Positions 32,415-44,640 of a stretch of DNA of 64,000 bases are shown one piece after another. The notes under the pieces were generated by a model. The model searched no databases and was not told the origin of the DNA. It saw only the letters and a program-made list of their open reading frames with translations. The first letter of the stretch is position 1, and each line of letters opens with the position of its first letter. The translations under genes and the position numbers were made by a program. The stretch is from Dysidea avara (taxonomy: Eukaryota > Porifera > Demospongiae > Dictyoceratida > Dysideidae), in the NCBI RefSeq assembly GCF_963678975.1, contig NC_089276.1:28946472-29010471 (forward strand), written 5' to 3'.

Positions 32415-35400
32415 CTAACAAAGCTTTGTGCGTCGAAGCCTTGTTTTGTCAAATTCAGTCACATATAGTGATTCTGATAATGAGTAATTTATCTCAGTTC
32501 CTGTGGAGTCTTCTATTTTTTGTATTATTTCGAACCAATTATATTGGCAGGACTGCAATAATTTTGGCACATCATCAATAGATTTTATGATACCTAAATT
32601 CTCTTCAACTGTTTGCAGTTCATCACTACTTGTTTCCGACTCAGATGAGGAAGAATTTGACACTTCAACTCCACATGAAAGAAGTAATGCCTTTTCTTCA
32701 ATGTTTGCTAAGTCTGTAATAGCTTCATGAACAGTTTGGATGTTTTTTATTGCTTCTTCTATTTCTGACATATTTTCAAATCCATATCTTTTACGGGCTT
32801 GAGTGGCACTCATACCAGAAGCCTGATAAATTGCAAACCATAAACATTTACGCTCACTATCAGATTTTGCAATATTAAGCAACAATTTAACAACAGATTT
32901 TTCAAGCGGAGTGCTGTTGTCAGAGGACTGCTGAAGAACAAGCCCATTAAAAATCCTGCTAATTTTTAAGTAGTCAGTGTCTGGATATTTTTCCATAAGT
33001 ATGGCAAAAGACTTTCCTGAGTTCTGCTCACCTATATTAATGGAAACCAGTGGCATTTGGAGCAGTTTTCGTCTTGCATGTTCAGCTGTATATTTAACTT
33101 CAGGAGATACTGTCTTAAATGCTTCTGAAAGCATACAATATCCATTATCAAGTACAATTTGTGCCACTGTTAGCATTCCATTACATTTCTTACAAGGGGT
33201 CATATGAAACCGAACACAATTAGCAGTACAAGCAGAAACATACTTGCACAAACTAAGACCACATATTCCAGATACATATACATTTTAAATTCCTGTATGG
33301 AAGTAGAAAGACTCTTTTTTCTCAGATAAATAACAGAGTAACAATTCATTTAACGGCCTCCCCATATCACGATGGGGAGGCCCTACTAAAAATACTGACT
33401 ACTTTCCGTGTCATCATCTGTACTCTGTGGGGATTCAATATTATCTGGTGTGTTCTCTGTTTGCTCCTTTCCGTCACCTATATCCTCATCAGAATTTATT
33501 ATAATGGATTCAGAACTTACCAATCTGTTTTCATGTACCCCTTCAGAACAAGTTGCAGTAGAATCAGAATCAAGATGCATGGTTTTTGAGCTCTGATTTT
33601 CAGCTTCAGAGCATTCTATTGAACCTTGGCTGCTGGAGACACTACGTTCATAGCCAGATGACGATAATGATGATGATGTACTTTTTTTCTTATGGCTATG
33701 ATACCACTTAGACTGTTGTTGCTTTTTATGTAGACATTTAAGTTCAAGATCTAATTTTCGTTTTTCTGATTTCAAGGAAGATATTTGTTCAGTAAGTTTA
33801 TCACACTCTTTATAATGATGCAGGTTGTTAGCTGATTCTCTACGTTTTTCTTTGAATCCAATCTGGTCTGTTATGTCTTTAACTTTTTCATTGATTTCTT
33901 CAATTCTTGACAGACGGACCTCTTGGTTAAGTTTAATACGTTTGGCATCTGAATCTGGACTTGGATTTAATTTATGTGAACGAGATTTTCCCTTTTTGTA
34001 CACATATCCATTAGCATCAATTACTTGCTTAGCTTTTTCCAGCAGAGTTTTGCGATCTGATAAAAGGCTAGGAGTTTCAAGACAAAGATTCATACTACTG
34101 CGATTAATTTCATTTTCATATTTAGATAATCTTCTATTTCCCTGGCGGCCATATATTTTAGAGCTTTCATTAATGTACTCCTCACTCACAGCACTATGAG
34201 ATTCCTATACAACACATGAATACAATACATAAAGTTACAAACTGTGCATACCATTGGCGAACTAAGTTGCATATTCCTTGATAAGCATAATTGAACCATG
34301 GATCTACCCTGTTGAGTAGTCTGTGTACAACCCTGTTCACTTCCTTGCATGAGGGATGGGTCCTGCACTGGAGCAGTCTACAAATGTTCCAACAAGAACA
34401 TGTACAGCAATTGAAACACTGGAGTTAAATAATACAGGAGATCATGCAGTACACAGCTATATGTTACCTCAAAAACAAGCCATGGGAACTACAACAAACA
34501 AAATGTATTTGTTATGAGCTTATTACATGTGGCCCACAAAGACTTTGTAGGTGTGGTTCATGGGTGGGTTCTGAAATTCTTGGAAACTGAACAATGAAAC
34601 TGCCAGACTACACAACAACCCCCTTTGTGATTTTTCCCCCTGGAATACAGATGAGATGCCCTTGCTCTGAACAAGCCAGATCAATGCTAACAGTTACAGG
34701 ACAACATACAGAAGAGCAATATCCCCCTTAAGCACATGATGGCAGACATTAATAGTGAGCAGCAAAGCCTGCATCTCAACCAAAACAAAGCATTAGCTAT
34801 AATTCATGTCCCACCTGTCTGCCAATATGAAAGCTAACTTATGTATAAACAGCTCTCAGCTGCATAACCCTTGCCAAACTGGTCCCCAGTCAGGTAAGTT
34901 TATTTTCCAAGTGTTTAAATACACAACTACTTCACAACACAGCCACACACAACCTTAAATGCATTTTCATAGCTCTAGCTGCCTCATGTATAGGGCTCAA
35001 ACGAATATTCTATTATCCAAATATTCGGAGAATACTTGAATATTTGAATACCATTTCTGGTATTCGAATATTCGTTTCAAAGAAAATATATAACATCAGT
35101 GGTAGAGTACATGGAAATTCTTGATCATACATAAGGATATCTATGACATAATTGATTGAATCATATTGATTTTGAATTGTATTAAAGAGACATCTTGTAC
35201 AGTTGCAGGATTATTGATATCTCATCCATATCAATGCTGAAAAAGAATATTCGAATATTCGGTAGTGTGAATAAAGAATATTCGAATAGTAAAAACCACT
35301 ATTTGTTTGAGCCCTACTCATGTATAGCACAGGCTATCATGCCTACACACATCAGTAGCTATATGAAACTTTACTTGTGCCACAGGTTTGGCCTTGCGGA

Positions 35401-35699
35401 CTATTCTTATCACAGATTTGTCGCTTATTTCGCTACCATCATAATCAATAAACACGCTTCCCCAATCCTTAGTCTCCCTCTTCACTTGGATGAAAAAGTC
35501 GTAGCCTAACAGCACATCATTAAAATGCTCCTTGATAGCGTCAATTAATAGCTGAACCTCTGCTTCCACGTCTGTTTCAGCCGGCTGTTCAGGGTCATAC
35601 ACGAAATACTTGTGTGGTCTCCCATCAAAACTAATACTGTTTTCTCCCTTTTCGTTTCCATCAAGAAGAATCGCTTAAAAGCACCAACGACGATTGAGA
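32415..35699 (-). CDS. Spliced gene of unknown function, coiled-coil and Ser/acidic-rich
   Basis: Four exons join with consistent phases: about 35375-35673 (upstream limit uncertain, perhaps 35699), 34252-34377, 33396-34204 and 32415-33252. The protein would be about 690 residues. The first part (ILLDGNEKGENSISF, VYDPEQPAETDVEAE) is unrecognised. The third exon holds a Lys/Glu-rich coiled coil (KLTEQISSLKSEKRKLDLEL) and a Ser-rich acidic tail. The last exon has a Cys-rich start (CKYVSACTANC, TPCKKC), then ASGMSATQARKRYGFENMSE and a C-terminal YNWFEIIQKIED block. I recall similar SATxARxxYGFxxM segments from uncharacterised cnidarian and sponge proteins but know no function. A one-base loss near 35676 may separate SIVVGAFK from ILLDGNE. 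A possible 5' exon ends at 35742 (ATDMLQCTFKKC) but its phase does not fit. Confidence 0.65.
34991..35316. mobile_element. 326-bp hAT-like MITE, 8-bp target duplication
   Basis: Ends TAGGGCTCAAAC on both strands, flanked by CTCATGTA at 34983-34990 and 35317-35324. The interior is AT-rich with repeated GAATATTCGAATA palindromes. It lies inside the first certain intron of the unknown minus-strand gene. Confidence 0.9.
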
Positions 35700-36124
35700 C
35701 TAATTAATCACATGCAGTCATCTATTGCGGAAGTTACTCACGTGCACTTTTTAAAGGTACACTGAAGCATGTCTGTTGCGATCAAATCCCCCACCTTTGG
35801 GGCATTGTTCTGAATCAAATGTGTACTAAATCCTCACTAAATCCCCTATAATTCCCGGGAGGGGGAGGGTGGGGATTAACATTGATAGGTGCATTACTCG
35901 ATCGATTTTTAATATGAATTTTAAAAAAACTATTAGTTTTCACGCCTACCAGGCAAACCGCTAGAGAAATGAGCTGAAAATTGGTGTGTAGCTGGAATAA
36001 TCATCATAGAAGTACTTGCAGTAGTGCAGAAGAATCGGATTACAAACCACTGAGTTATGATTCCAAAGCGGGCCAACTACGTGTAGCATATGCGAGATCG
36101 AGATACTCTAATAGAACAGTCACC

Positions 36125-37990
36125 CTAATAGAGCATTCAGCTACGTTTATAGCTTACTCCATTATAGAATTATATTACATTGCTGTAGGGAGTTCAGTTA
36201 CAAACAGTTAATCGTATAGACAATTCAACTACAAGCAAGTCACCCTGTAGAGAGTTCAGCTACAAATATGTTGCTGTAGAGATTCAGAACATTATAAGTT
36301 TTTTTTTTTACAAATTAATGATATAAGATAAAACAGTACATAATAAACAAAAACAAATTATCTTAAATATGGGCCTCAGCGACCTGCACAGCAATCGGTG
36401 CCTCAGCAATGGGACAGCGCAAACTGGAACTGGCACCGCGAATGCACATAATTGCAGACCTCAACAAAGAGAAGCTCAATTTACATCTCAGCCATCCCAT
36501 CACTATTCCATAGGAAAGACTGCTTTGCACTCAAAAGGTTGGCCAATATAAGTCACACTGAAGAGAATTCAGCTATAAACAAGTCACCCTGTAGAGAGTT
36601 CAGCTACAACAAGTCACTCTGTAGAAAATTCAGCTACAAACAAGTCACTGTGTAGAGGATTCAGCTATAAAAAAGCTACTCAGTAGAGAGTTCATCTAGA
36701 TCAGCTACAAACAAGTTACTTTATACAATGCTCAGCTACAAAGGAAATCACTCTGTAGAGACTTCAGCTACAAACAAGTCACTCTGTAATACAAACAAGT
36801 CACCATGTAGCTGGAGAGTTCAGCAACCAATCAAAAATCCACTCTGTAAAGTGTTCAGCTATACAAACTTGTTATAACTCTATAGAGAAGGTATAACTCT
36901 ATAGAGAGATCAGCTAGAAACAAGTCATCCAGTAGAGAGATCAGCTACAAGACATCACCTTATAGAGAGTTCAGTTACAAAGAAACTACCATGTAGAGAG
37001 TTCAACTGCAAACAAATCACCCTGTAGAGAGCTCAGCTATGAACAGATCACCTTGTAGAGAGTTCAGCTAGAAAAAGTCATCCTGTAGAGAGATCAGCTA
37101 GAAGGATCACCTTGTAGAAAGTTCAACTACAAACAAATCATCCTGCAGATAGTTCAGCTACAAACAAGTCACCCTGTAGAGAGATCAGCTAGAAGAAGTT
37201 ACCTTGTAGAGAGTTCAGCTACAAAGAAACCATCTTATAAAGAGTTCAGCTGCAAACAAATCACCCTGTAGAGAGTTCAGCTATGAACAGATCACCCTGT
37301 AGAGAGATCAGCTAGAAGAAATCACCTTGTAGAGAGTTCAGCTACAAAGAAACCACCATGTAGAGAGTTCAGCTGCAAACAAATCATCTGTAGAGAGTTC
37401 AGCCAGAAACAAGTTCACCCTGTAGAGAGATCAGCTAGAAACAAGTCACCCTGTAGAGAGATCAGCTACAAAGAAACCATCCTGTAGAGAGTTCAATTAC
37501 AAACAGATAAGTTCAGCTAGAAACAAGTCACCGTGTAGAGAGATCAGCTAGAAACAAGTCATCCAGAGATCAGCTAGAAACAAGTCATCCAGAGATCAGC
37601 TAGAAACAAGTCACCCTGTAGAGAGATCAGCTAGAAACAAGTCACCCTGTGGAGAGATCAGCTAGAAACAAGTCACCCTGTAGAGAGATCAGCTACAAAG
37701 AAACCATCCTGTAGAGAGTTCAGCTACAATCAAGTTACACTATAGAGAGATCAGCTAGAAACAAATCATCTTGTAGAGAGTTCAGTTGCAAACAAATCAC
37801 CCTGTAGAGAGTTCAGCTACGTATAACAAGTCACCTTGTAGAGAGTTCAGCTACAAAGAAATCACCATGTAGAGAGTTCAGCTGCAAACAAATCACCCTG
37901 TAGAAAGTTCAGCTAGAAGCAAATCATCCTATAGAGAGTTCAGCTAGAAACAAATCACCCTGGAAAGAGTTCATTTACAAACAATGAGAG
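36125..37990 (+). repeat. Satellite array of composite copy 2
   Basis: Same 30/31-bp unit and the same subtypes as copy 1, with more of the GAAACAAGTCACCCT form and local homogenised runs (for example 37500-37690, where ATCAGCTAGAAACAAGTCA repeats). An insert of about 260 bp without units lies at about 36290-36550. Confidence 0.88.
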
Positions 37991-38202
37991 TTTCAGTTAT
38001 GTAAGAAGTCACCTTATTAACTACAGTTTGTGATAATCATCATTCAATGTTAATTATACAAATATTTCATCAGACAAAAGCTATACACACAATTACTTCC
38101 TTTGTTTCACAATTCCTGCAGTAAAGAAAAAAAAACTAGTTAAAAGGAAGCATCAAAGCCATATGGCCAGCTTTGTGGCTTGCAATACAAAAAGAAGTGA
38201 TA

Positions 38203-38535
38203 TCTAAACCAAAACAGCTAAGCTGTAAAAAAAGAGTGCAGCCCCCAAAAAGGCCAAGGTGAAAAAAAATGTGAAATCCAAGGTGGCAGCCAAGAAATGG
38301 CTGTGAAGGTAGGTTAATGGCAAAAAATTTAATTACAACAATTCAGGTGAATTTGCATTGCTCCTCCACTAGGGTTCGGCACCAAATTCACCTGAATTAT
38401 AGTAATTAAAATTTTTGCCATTAACCTACTATCACAGCCATTTCTTGGTCGCCACCTTGGATTTCACATCTTTTTTCACCTTGGCCTTTTTGGGGGCCAC
38501 ACTTTTTTTTTTACAGCTTGGCTGTTTTGGTTTAG
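38203..38535. repeat. Foldback terminus of composite copy 2 (about 160-bp arms)
   Basis: Outer ends TCTAAACCAAAACAGC and its inverse. The arms match those of copy 1 (GTGAAATCCAAGGTGGC, TAGGTTAATGG) but the loop differs (GCTCCTCCACTAGGGTTCGG), so the arms are conserved while the loop is not. Confidence 0.85.
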
Positions 38536-38585
38536 ATCGTCTATAACGATGCCAACTTACACAATCACTGAAAGAGGAAGGAAAG

Positions 38586-39050
38586 TTATTCCACTTTAAC
38601 AATCACTTTATTCCACCACTGACACGTTTGAAACTGGAAGAAACCTTGGGAGAAAAAACAGTTACACCTTAACTGTTTTTCAAAGAACTGCTTAACCCTG
38701 GTATCATAATGTTGGTGTGTGTTTGTTTCCAAGCTTAACTGTTGGCTCCAAGGTGATGCCTCTAAGCTGATGTTATTGGTGCACACAGAGCAAAACTGGA
38801 TGAGATCCTGTAAAGGTAGCCATTATAAATGCCGGTAGTGTTCTGATGAGGATTCATGAGTATATGGACACTAGGCATACTGCTCTATTCTGTATCTTTC
38901 TAATTCATTATTGTAAATGTTGAGTCAATGGGGCCCCACATAATCAATGCATAGTTGAGGTGGGACAACACTAATGAGTATACCAGACTGTAGCATTTAT
39001 GAGTGGCAACAAAGTGATGAGCCAACCTGTGCAAATAGCTGCCACTATAT
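38586..39050 (-). mobile_element. Decayed LINE C-terminal fragment
   Basis: Minus strand reads LVLSHLNYALIMWGPIDS, then after stops HQHYDTRVKQFFEKQ and FQTCQWWNKVIVKVE. It is the same kind of relic as at 28480-29160; abutting the composite element may be coincidence. Confidence 0.5.
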
Positions 39051-39217
39051 TAAAGCACTGCTGTGCTTGCATCATGATGTTAAGCGTGCTTTTGAAATTA
39101 CATTGGTAATACTCTGAAAAGTCTGTCTAGGTCCCAAGTCACTCTTTTAGCAATATATTGTATGTATGTTACACATGTGTGTTGATCCTTGAACTGAGGC
39201 TGCACATTTTTGAAAAA

Positions 39218-39415
39218 TACCGTAATTCGCTTTATTTTCGTGCAAATAATTTTTGTGATAAAAATTTTCATGTAAAATATTTTTGTATAATTTACGTAAA
39301 TGACTGCTCTGTTAGAGTAGTTTGATCCTGTATAAAAATTTTCATGCAAGAAATTTTTGTACAAATTTTGCATACGAAAATTATTTTACAATGAAAAAAA
39401 AAGCTAATTACGATA
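39218..39415. mobile_element. TA-flanked MITE with the dispersed motif at its centre
   Basis: Ends TACCGTAATTCGCTTTATTT and the inverse of TATCGTAATTAGCTTTTTTT. The centre (39301-39326) holds a minus-strand copy of the motif (TGACTGCTCTGTTAGAGTAG). A second copy lies at 55581-55769. TA at both ends suggests a Tc1/mariner-type duplication; the superfamily is inferred. Confidence 0.75.
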
Positions 39416-40059
39416 TTTTACCCCTATACAAGGAAACAAAGAACAATGAGTTCTTCATCATAATGGTTCAGTATATCTCATCCATTCATGTTTTATCAAT
39501 CATGCAGGATTCTTATGTTCTTATATATATAGACAGCATGCTTTTTTACGGCACATCCCCATGTTTCTGTTTTACAGACATACCATTGTATAGTGTTAGT
39601 TAAAATATCAACAGAAATTTTTAGTAAATGGAATGAAATATTCTAAGGAACATAACACTGTAAAAGCATTTAATTGATTATTATAAGTACAGTAGTAGTG
39701 AAGTCTTATGAATAGTATTTTCTGTGCCCCCTAGCTAATACCAAAATTGTAAGGTACATGTAGGAATCATCCCTGCATTTTACACATGGAAAGCTCATGA
39801 AAAGCTGACACTATAACATACTTTCCATCATCTGATTATCATGTATAGTTATAGCTCCAACTGCAACCCTATGTGCTAGCTATGTAAGGTGGTGCAAACA
39901 CTGGACTCTGTTCCTTCATTTATAAAAGTAGTAATGATCACTAGCAATGCTTGGTTGGTGTGGATGCATATGGCATACCCTCTATTACACATACCATACA
40001 TCCATAAATATTTTAATGCACTATCCACATTACTCAGCATCTTAATAGGCTGCAAAGAT
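39416..40059. other. No gene recognised
   Basis: AT-rich non-coding sequence; a frame at 39322-39603 overlaps the MITE and is not credited. Confidence 0.5.
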
Positions 40060-40290
40060 GGCTAGTGTTGTATTCTATACATATGCATCACAAGAGATCA
40101 CGAGACCAAGCATGTGTTGAAATTTGAGCACAGCAGATGAGATCTAAGCAGTAAGATAACTGAGATATTCACACAGAATAAATTACACGGGACTTTGAGC
40201 TCAACTTGCAGACCAGATTTGTCCAGCTACTGTACTGTGCAATCAAGTAGAAGCTGGACTCCTAAATTAGAGTTCCTTGGTATTGAATTA
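40060..40290 (+). repeat. Block shared with 46500-46720
   Basis: ACAGAATAAATTACACGGGA, CAACTTGCAGACCAGAT, GTCCAGCTACTGTACT and AGCTGGACTCCTAAAT parallel the 46.5-kb block in the same order. Probably part of a retroelement; no product assigned. Confidence 0.5.
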
Positions 40291-40539
40291 ATAGTATCCT
40301 CAGAGGAGTGTCCTGTACTTTGTTGGGGTGTAGTCTGTTCTTGTTCTTTTACACTATAGTTTGTGCTCTCCATTTTTATTGGAGAGTACCGGAGTCATGA
40401 TGAAACTGATTGTATAGAATGTACTGGATTACTGTAATGGAGTACATTATGAGCAGTATATGTAACTAAGAGTAGACAGACAACGTTTGCAGTATGCTAC
40501 ATTTACAGCATGGTTGAAGGCTTGAGTAGGAAAGGGAAA

Positions 40540-40760
40540 GTCATCAAGCATGATGAGCCCTCTGTCTATGAGGTTCCACATAGGTAAGTATCCCAGATAC
40601 GAAGTATCCTTCACTTGGAAACAGTCACTCCTTGTGTTGTATGATCACTATGAGTTAGCAATGAAGAGGTGCAATGATACCGACACTCTTCTCAATTCTC
40701 AGATGAACTATGCATACAGTGGATATATGTTCCAGCTAAAGCATCACAGAATCCTCTAAG
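40540..40760 (+). mobile_element. BEL/Pao retrotransposon fragment (start of RT region)
   Basis: The frame reads PRYEVSFTWKQSLLVLYDHY and ELAMKRCND, matching the YEVxLPWK, then DNYxLxxxR block upstream of reverse transcriptase in BEL/Pao polyproteins. The initiator is not meaningful; it is a fragment. Confidence 0.55.
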
Positions 40761-41280
40761 TCTACAACAACTTTCTTCCTTGGCTAAAAGTTCAAAATAA
40801 CATCTTGGGATTGATGTAGTCACTCCTTGGAACTGTGTTTCCATTTGATCAGTAGCTCACTTCACAAAGATTCATTCCATATGGTAAAAGTTTTTGAAAC
40901 AACAATTGACAGCAAATAATTACTGGAGCTACAAATCCTATAAAGTTGTAAAGTTTGTAACAACAGCAACAACTCTTATTTTATATTTTGTAGCTAAATT
41001 GTTGTGACCTGTCACCTAACAGGTTCTTTGTGTAAGTTTTGGCCTCCTCCTTGACTTGGTCTTGTCTATGAACCCTGCTTCAGCCTCATCAATTCTCTTT
41101 TGTAAGGAAATTAAATGGGTGACAAACTTTCTATGGTTAAATCCACCCTCTTTCAGTTTACATTTAGATTTCAAATGAAGCTCATAACCATTATAATCAT
41201 CATCAGCATCAGTGCCAAAGCTCACATTGTCTAATTTACCTTCAGAATGATCAAATAAATTGTGGACATATCTTAATTGT
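40761..41280 (-). mobile_element. BEL/Pao RT fragment, opposite orientation
   Basis: The minus strand reads TDADDDYNGYELHLKSKCKL and KEGGFNHRKFVTH, matching the region just after the YVDD box of BEL/Pao reverse transcriptase (TGTDD, then LREGGFNLRKFxTN). The segment 40761-40880 is also the inverse of 60440-60560. The orientation flips relative to 40540-40760, so the locus is rearranged. Confidence 0.6.
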
Positions 41281-41590
41281 TGTACTGCTCAAGATGATGC
41301 TTGATAGTTACATTCAACAATTATGGGCTTGACGAGACTCCAAAAATGACACATGTAAGTCTACAAGTCTGGACACTGGGTACATCCTTCAGTACATTGT
41401 TTACCTATAAAAAACCTTTGAATGTCTCTGTCTTGAGGGGTCACAGATAACATTAAGAATGTCTTCTCAATATTAATGGTACTTGTTGGTGCACTCAGAA
41501 CCTGATGATGATATATATGTTCTGGTCAATAGTGTATAAACAGTTGTTTAGAGAATGGCCATTTTTTAGGCTGATGCATCATACATAATT

Positions 41591-41870
41591 ACAAGTACAG
41601 CACACAAGATTTTCAACTGGAGTAGGGACCATAGCACATTGAAAAAAAGTACTGAAACAAACTGGAGTAGTGTACGATATTAAATCACAGTAAAACAAAA
41701 AGAAGTGATATATCCCTATTGTGCTCTGCCTCGTGGTATCTTGAGCACAGAGGGATATAACGCTTCTTTTTGTCTTATCATGCACTACTCCAGCTTGTTT
41801 CAGTATTTTTTATTGATGTGCTATGGTCTTTACTCTAGTAGAAAATTACAATTTTTGTGTGCCTGTTTGT
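41591..41870. repeat. Foldback element (TIR about 110 bp), copy 1
   Basis: ACAAGTACAGCACACAAG to GTGATATATCCCT is inverted as AGGGATATAACGCTTC to TTGTGTGCCTGTTTGT around a short loop near 41717-41750. The second copy is at 60864-61155 with nearly the same arms. Confidence 0.75.
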
Positions 41871-42560
41871 TAACTTTTTTTTTGTAAAATAAAATTATTA
41901 TGACTGTTGAACACATGCATACCGCATCAAACAAAAGAAATGGCATCGCGTGCCTCAGCTACCAATTGTCATGTGAATTGTGAAGTATCCATTATGCTTC
42001 ATAGTCAGCCATCTTCAACCTGTTACACAGCATTACGAATCAAAAAGTGTTCGAAAAGCACCTTTGCTGCAATTAAAGTAGCCACCATGAAAAATACGGA
42101 CAACTTCTGTTTCGAAGGGAAGCTACCACATGAAGAAAGCATTGTATGTACTGTGGTATTCCAAAAGGCATGTGTCCAGCTGAAGCAACATCGAATGGTA
42201 AAAAATCAAGCCCATAGCCTTATCCGTTATCGAGTTACACTTGTCTGAAGGCATCAGTCAGTCAGTCAGTCAGTTAGTAGAAAATTCCATTTATCATTTT
42301 TTTTAAATCCGTAGCAACTTGTTAAAAATGTTTCGGATTGATCCGAGGGCTTGTCTGGCTTTAGCTTTACCTAGCCAATGCAGCCTCATCATCATCAGGG
42401 AAAAGTGAGGCTGGTTTTTGGGTAATTTTCATGGGCCACGCCCAAATCTTTGTGGTCTTTACTACACAGTACTATCGTGTTGTATGATACTATCCTCAGT
42501 TTGGTAGTTTCTTATCCTTTTGTGTTTTTGCATGATGGGGCAGATAACGGACTGGGTAGG
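41871..42560 (+). repeat. Retroelement-associated block, paralogous to 61156-62640
   Basis: It shares ATAAAATTATTATGACTG, then AAAGTAGCCACTATGAAAAA-like, AAGGCA.GTGTCCAGCTGAAG and GAAGGCATCAGT with (CAGT)n. The frame at 41907-42248 encodes ATNCHVNCEVSIMLHSQPSS and IKVATMKNTDNFCFEGKL; the 61-kb copy has stops. The family is not recognised. At 42378-42385 it keeps the empty site of the hAT insertion found at 61982. Confidence 0.55.
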
Positions 42561-42774
42561 TAATAAGGGCAGAGTCATGTACAGATTCAATTATCCCCTT
42601 TTTCAGTTGTTCCTTAGACAGAATCACATCATACTGCCTCAATTTCTGAATTTTGTTTCATGTCTTTTATTAGTTCACAGTTAACTTTGTAGCACAGTCA
42701 ACAAGCTACCAAGGCTTGAACTGCTATCTACCTTGTTACTGGCAAACCTCATCAGTAGCATTTCAGTCAGGCAG

Positions 42775-42965
42775 CTTGCAGCTAGTGGGTGTAATGCCTC
42801 TTGATTGAATGTCCGCAGGATTCTCAAATCCTGGAAAGTGGTTCCAACACTTAGCAGGTATGCAATCCTTTCACCCTGTTTTCAACCATAGCTTCCACTC
42901 TTTAGCTATAGTGATACCCTTAATCCAGAAGAGAGCTATCTTAGAATCACTAGAACAACAATGTG
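42775..42965 (-). mobile_element. BEL/Pao fragment (upstream of integrase)
   Basis: The minus strand reads SDSKIALFWIKG, then CWNHFPGFENPADIQSRGIT, the conserved WIKG, then CPGxxNPADxxSRG segment of BEL/Pao polyproteins. Frame changes between the two motifs show decay. Confidence 0.7.
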
Positions 42966-43832
42966 GCTGTAACTGGATGTGTTTGTTTTAAGTGCAACTG
43001 GCTTAAAGAGAACAATCTAGTACTTTAGAAGATAGCTGTGGTATTCCAGAAGAATGTTTGAAGGAAATGAGAACCACACACTGTAATGTCATGCATTCCT
43101 CTCTACTCACACTTGACCTTGAAAAGATTACTTGTTGTAAGAACTTTAGTCATTTGCATAGAGTAACAGGTTACATACTCAGTTTACAAATCAAAGATAA
43201 GAGCCTCTGAAACTGAGATAACAGCTGATATGTTGCAAAGGCAGAAACACTGTGGATGAAGGAATCTCAAAGGGAATTGCTGAAACACAAAGATTTCCTA
43301 CATTGTTAAAGGCAGTTTGACCTCTTTCTCAAGGGAGAAGTGCGGAGGTGTAGTAGCAACTCTGATATTTCTTACAACACTAAGCACTCAATGCTCTCAT
43401 TACCTGGCTGTCCTAATTGTATAATATGCACACATGAGAGAATTATGCACTTGGATTATAAAAGGAAAATAGTTTGTGGGACAAATTATACACAGGTGCA
43501 TGGTCTGTTGTAACTTCGGGGTTGTTCCAAGCCTTACTGCTAATATTTTCCTTATTAGGCGCTTCAAATGCTTCACTGCTAGAAGAGGAATTCTGCACAA
43601 AATAATTTCTGGTAATGGGAAATCATTTAAGGCTGCAGCTAAAAGCATATCCTCCATGTTGAACGGTTCTGTAGTACAAGGTACCAGTGCAAATACTGGC
43701 GTATATACAATTTTTAAAAAATCTAGGTTGGTTGTTAAAATAGTTTACATATAGAAACTCTATATAGACAAGATTGAAACTGATTAAAATCATACAGTGT
43801 ATGCCATGTAGAATTGCACACACACATCTCAT
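42966..43832. other. Probable retroelement debris, not resolved
   Basis: No recognisable domain. Frames on both strands (43400-43754) are short and overlap each other. Confidence 0.35.
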
Positions 43833-44640
43833 ATGACCAATCACATAATGTACTATAATTACAAAGTCACAACACATAATCATACTACAGTGTTTAACCT
43901 CTTACAAGAGGTTAAGTCCAATTTGGATCAGATATTCTCCTCTTGGGAGGATTTGTTGCTCTCAAATAGGGATGCATTGATTTTGCTGGAAAAGTTTTGG
44001 CACAAAGCAACGGGCAAAATGCTGCTATAATAGGTGAAATTTTTGTGAAATGAACATAAACATTGCACAAAGATTGAGATAATCTAATAGAACAGTCATA
44101 TGCAGTAAAGATTATCAACAATATGTAGCTGAGAAGAGGCAATTGGCATACCCTAATAGAACAGTCAAATGTGTATGTAGAGCCTGTAGCTAGCTTTTTG
44201 CTATACGTGTATGGTAAGAACAAGTGCAGTTTAAGATACTCTAATAGAACAGTCGTTTTAAGGTGAAATTGTAGCTTTGCACTTAAAATAAAAATAGTCA
44301 ATTAACAAAGTTTAATGCTGAGCAAAATAGGTAATCATTGAGCAAGATTTGATCTAGGTGAAAAATAAAAGAACTGCTGGAAAGGAAATAGATGGAAAAA
44401 GCAAAATAGATTCATCGGTACTCTCGAACTGGCAGTTCAGGAGTAGTATTGACTGGGGGATCAGGGGTGGTAGCTGTATGTGGAAGTTGAATCAGATCTC
44501 CTCTGTTTCTTCTGACTTGTCCTTGTGAAGTTGTTACTGAGTAGGATCTAGGAGCTACTTCTTCCCCAACATTTGTAGTAAAATTATATTCTGGTAGCCA
44601 AACTACCTGTCCCATCTTGAGTGGTGCATGGTAAATCTCT
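43833..44640. repeat. Block paralogous to 62890-63120, split by a hAT MITE
   Basis: CACAACACATAATCATACTA to GAGGATTTGTT is followed by the MITE at 43967-44420; after it CTGGCAGTTCAGGAGTAGTA continues. At 62890-63060 the same two halves are joined directly. Confidence 0.8.
43967..44420. mobile_element. 454-bp hAT-like MITE with three motif copies
   Basis: It begins TAGGGATGCATTGATTTTGC. Flanks CTCTCAAA (43959-43966) and CTCTCGAA (44421-44428) are a worn 8-bp duplication. It is an inverted relative of 61982-62466. It carries the dispersed motif at 44073, 44151 and 44233. The paralogous empty site is at about 63000-63030. Confidence 0.82.

Larger units (their letters stand above)
35946..38535 (+). 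mobile_element. Composite satellite-bearing element, copy 2
   Basis: Same head (CACGCCTACCAGGCAAACCG and onward to CGAGATCGAGATACTC), motif pair (36097-36135), 30/31-bp array (about 36125-37990), spacer and foldback (38203-38535) as copy 1 at 3472-6100, same orientation. Both copies are about 2.6 kb. Upstream of CACGCC the two copies lose obvious similarity. It lies near the 5' side of the unknown minus-strand gene. No coding capacity. The frames at 36369-36655 are an unrelated or diverged insert interrupting the array near 36290-36550. Confidence 0.7.

Noticed and set aside
41705..41887. 60-codon plus frame in the foldback
   Set aside because: It reads an inverted-repeat arm; a nearly mirrored frame exists on the other strand at 41579-41785.
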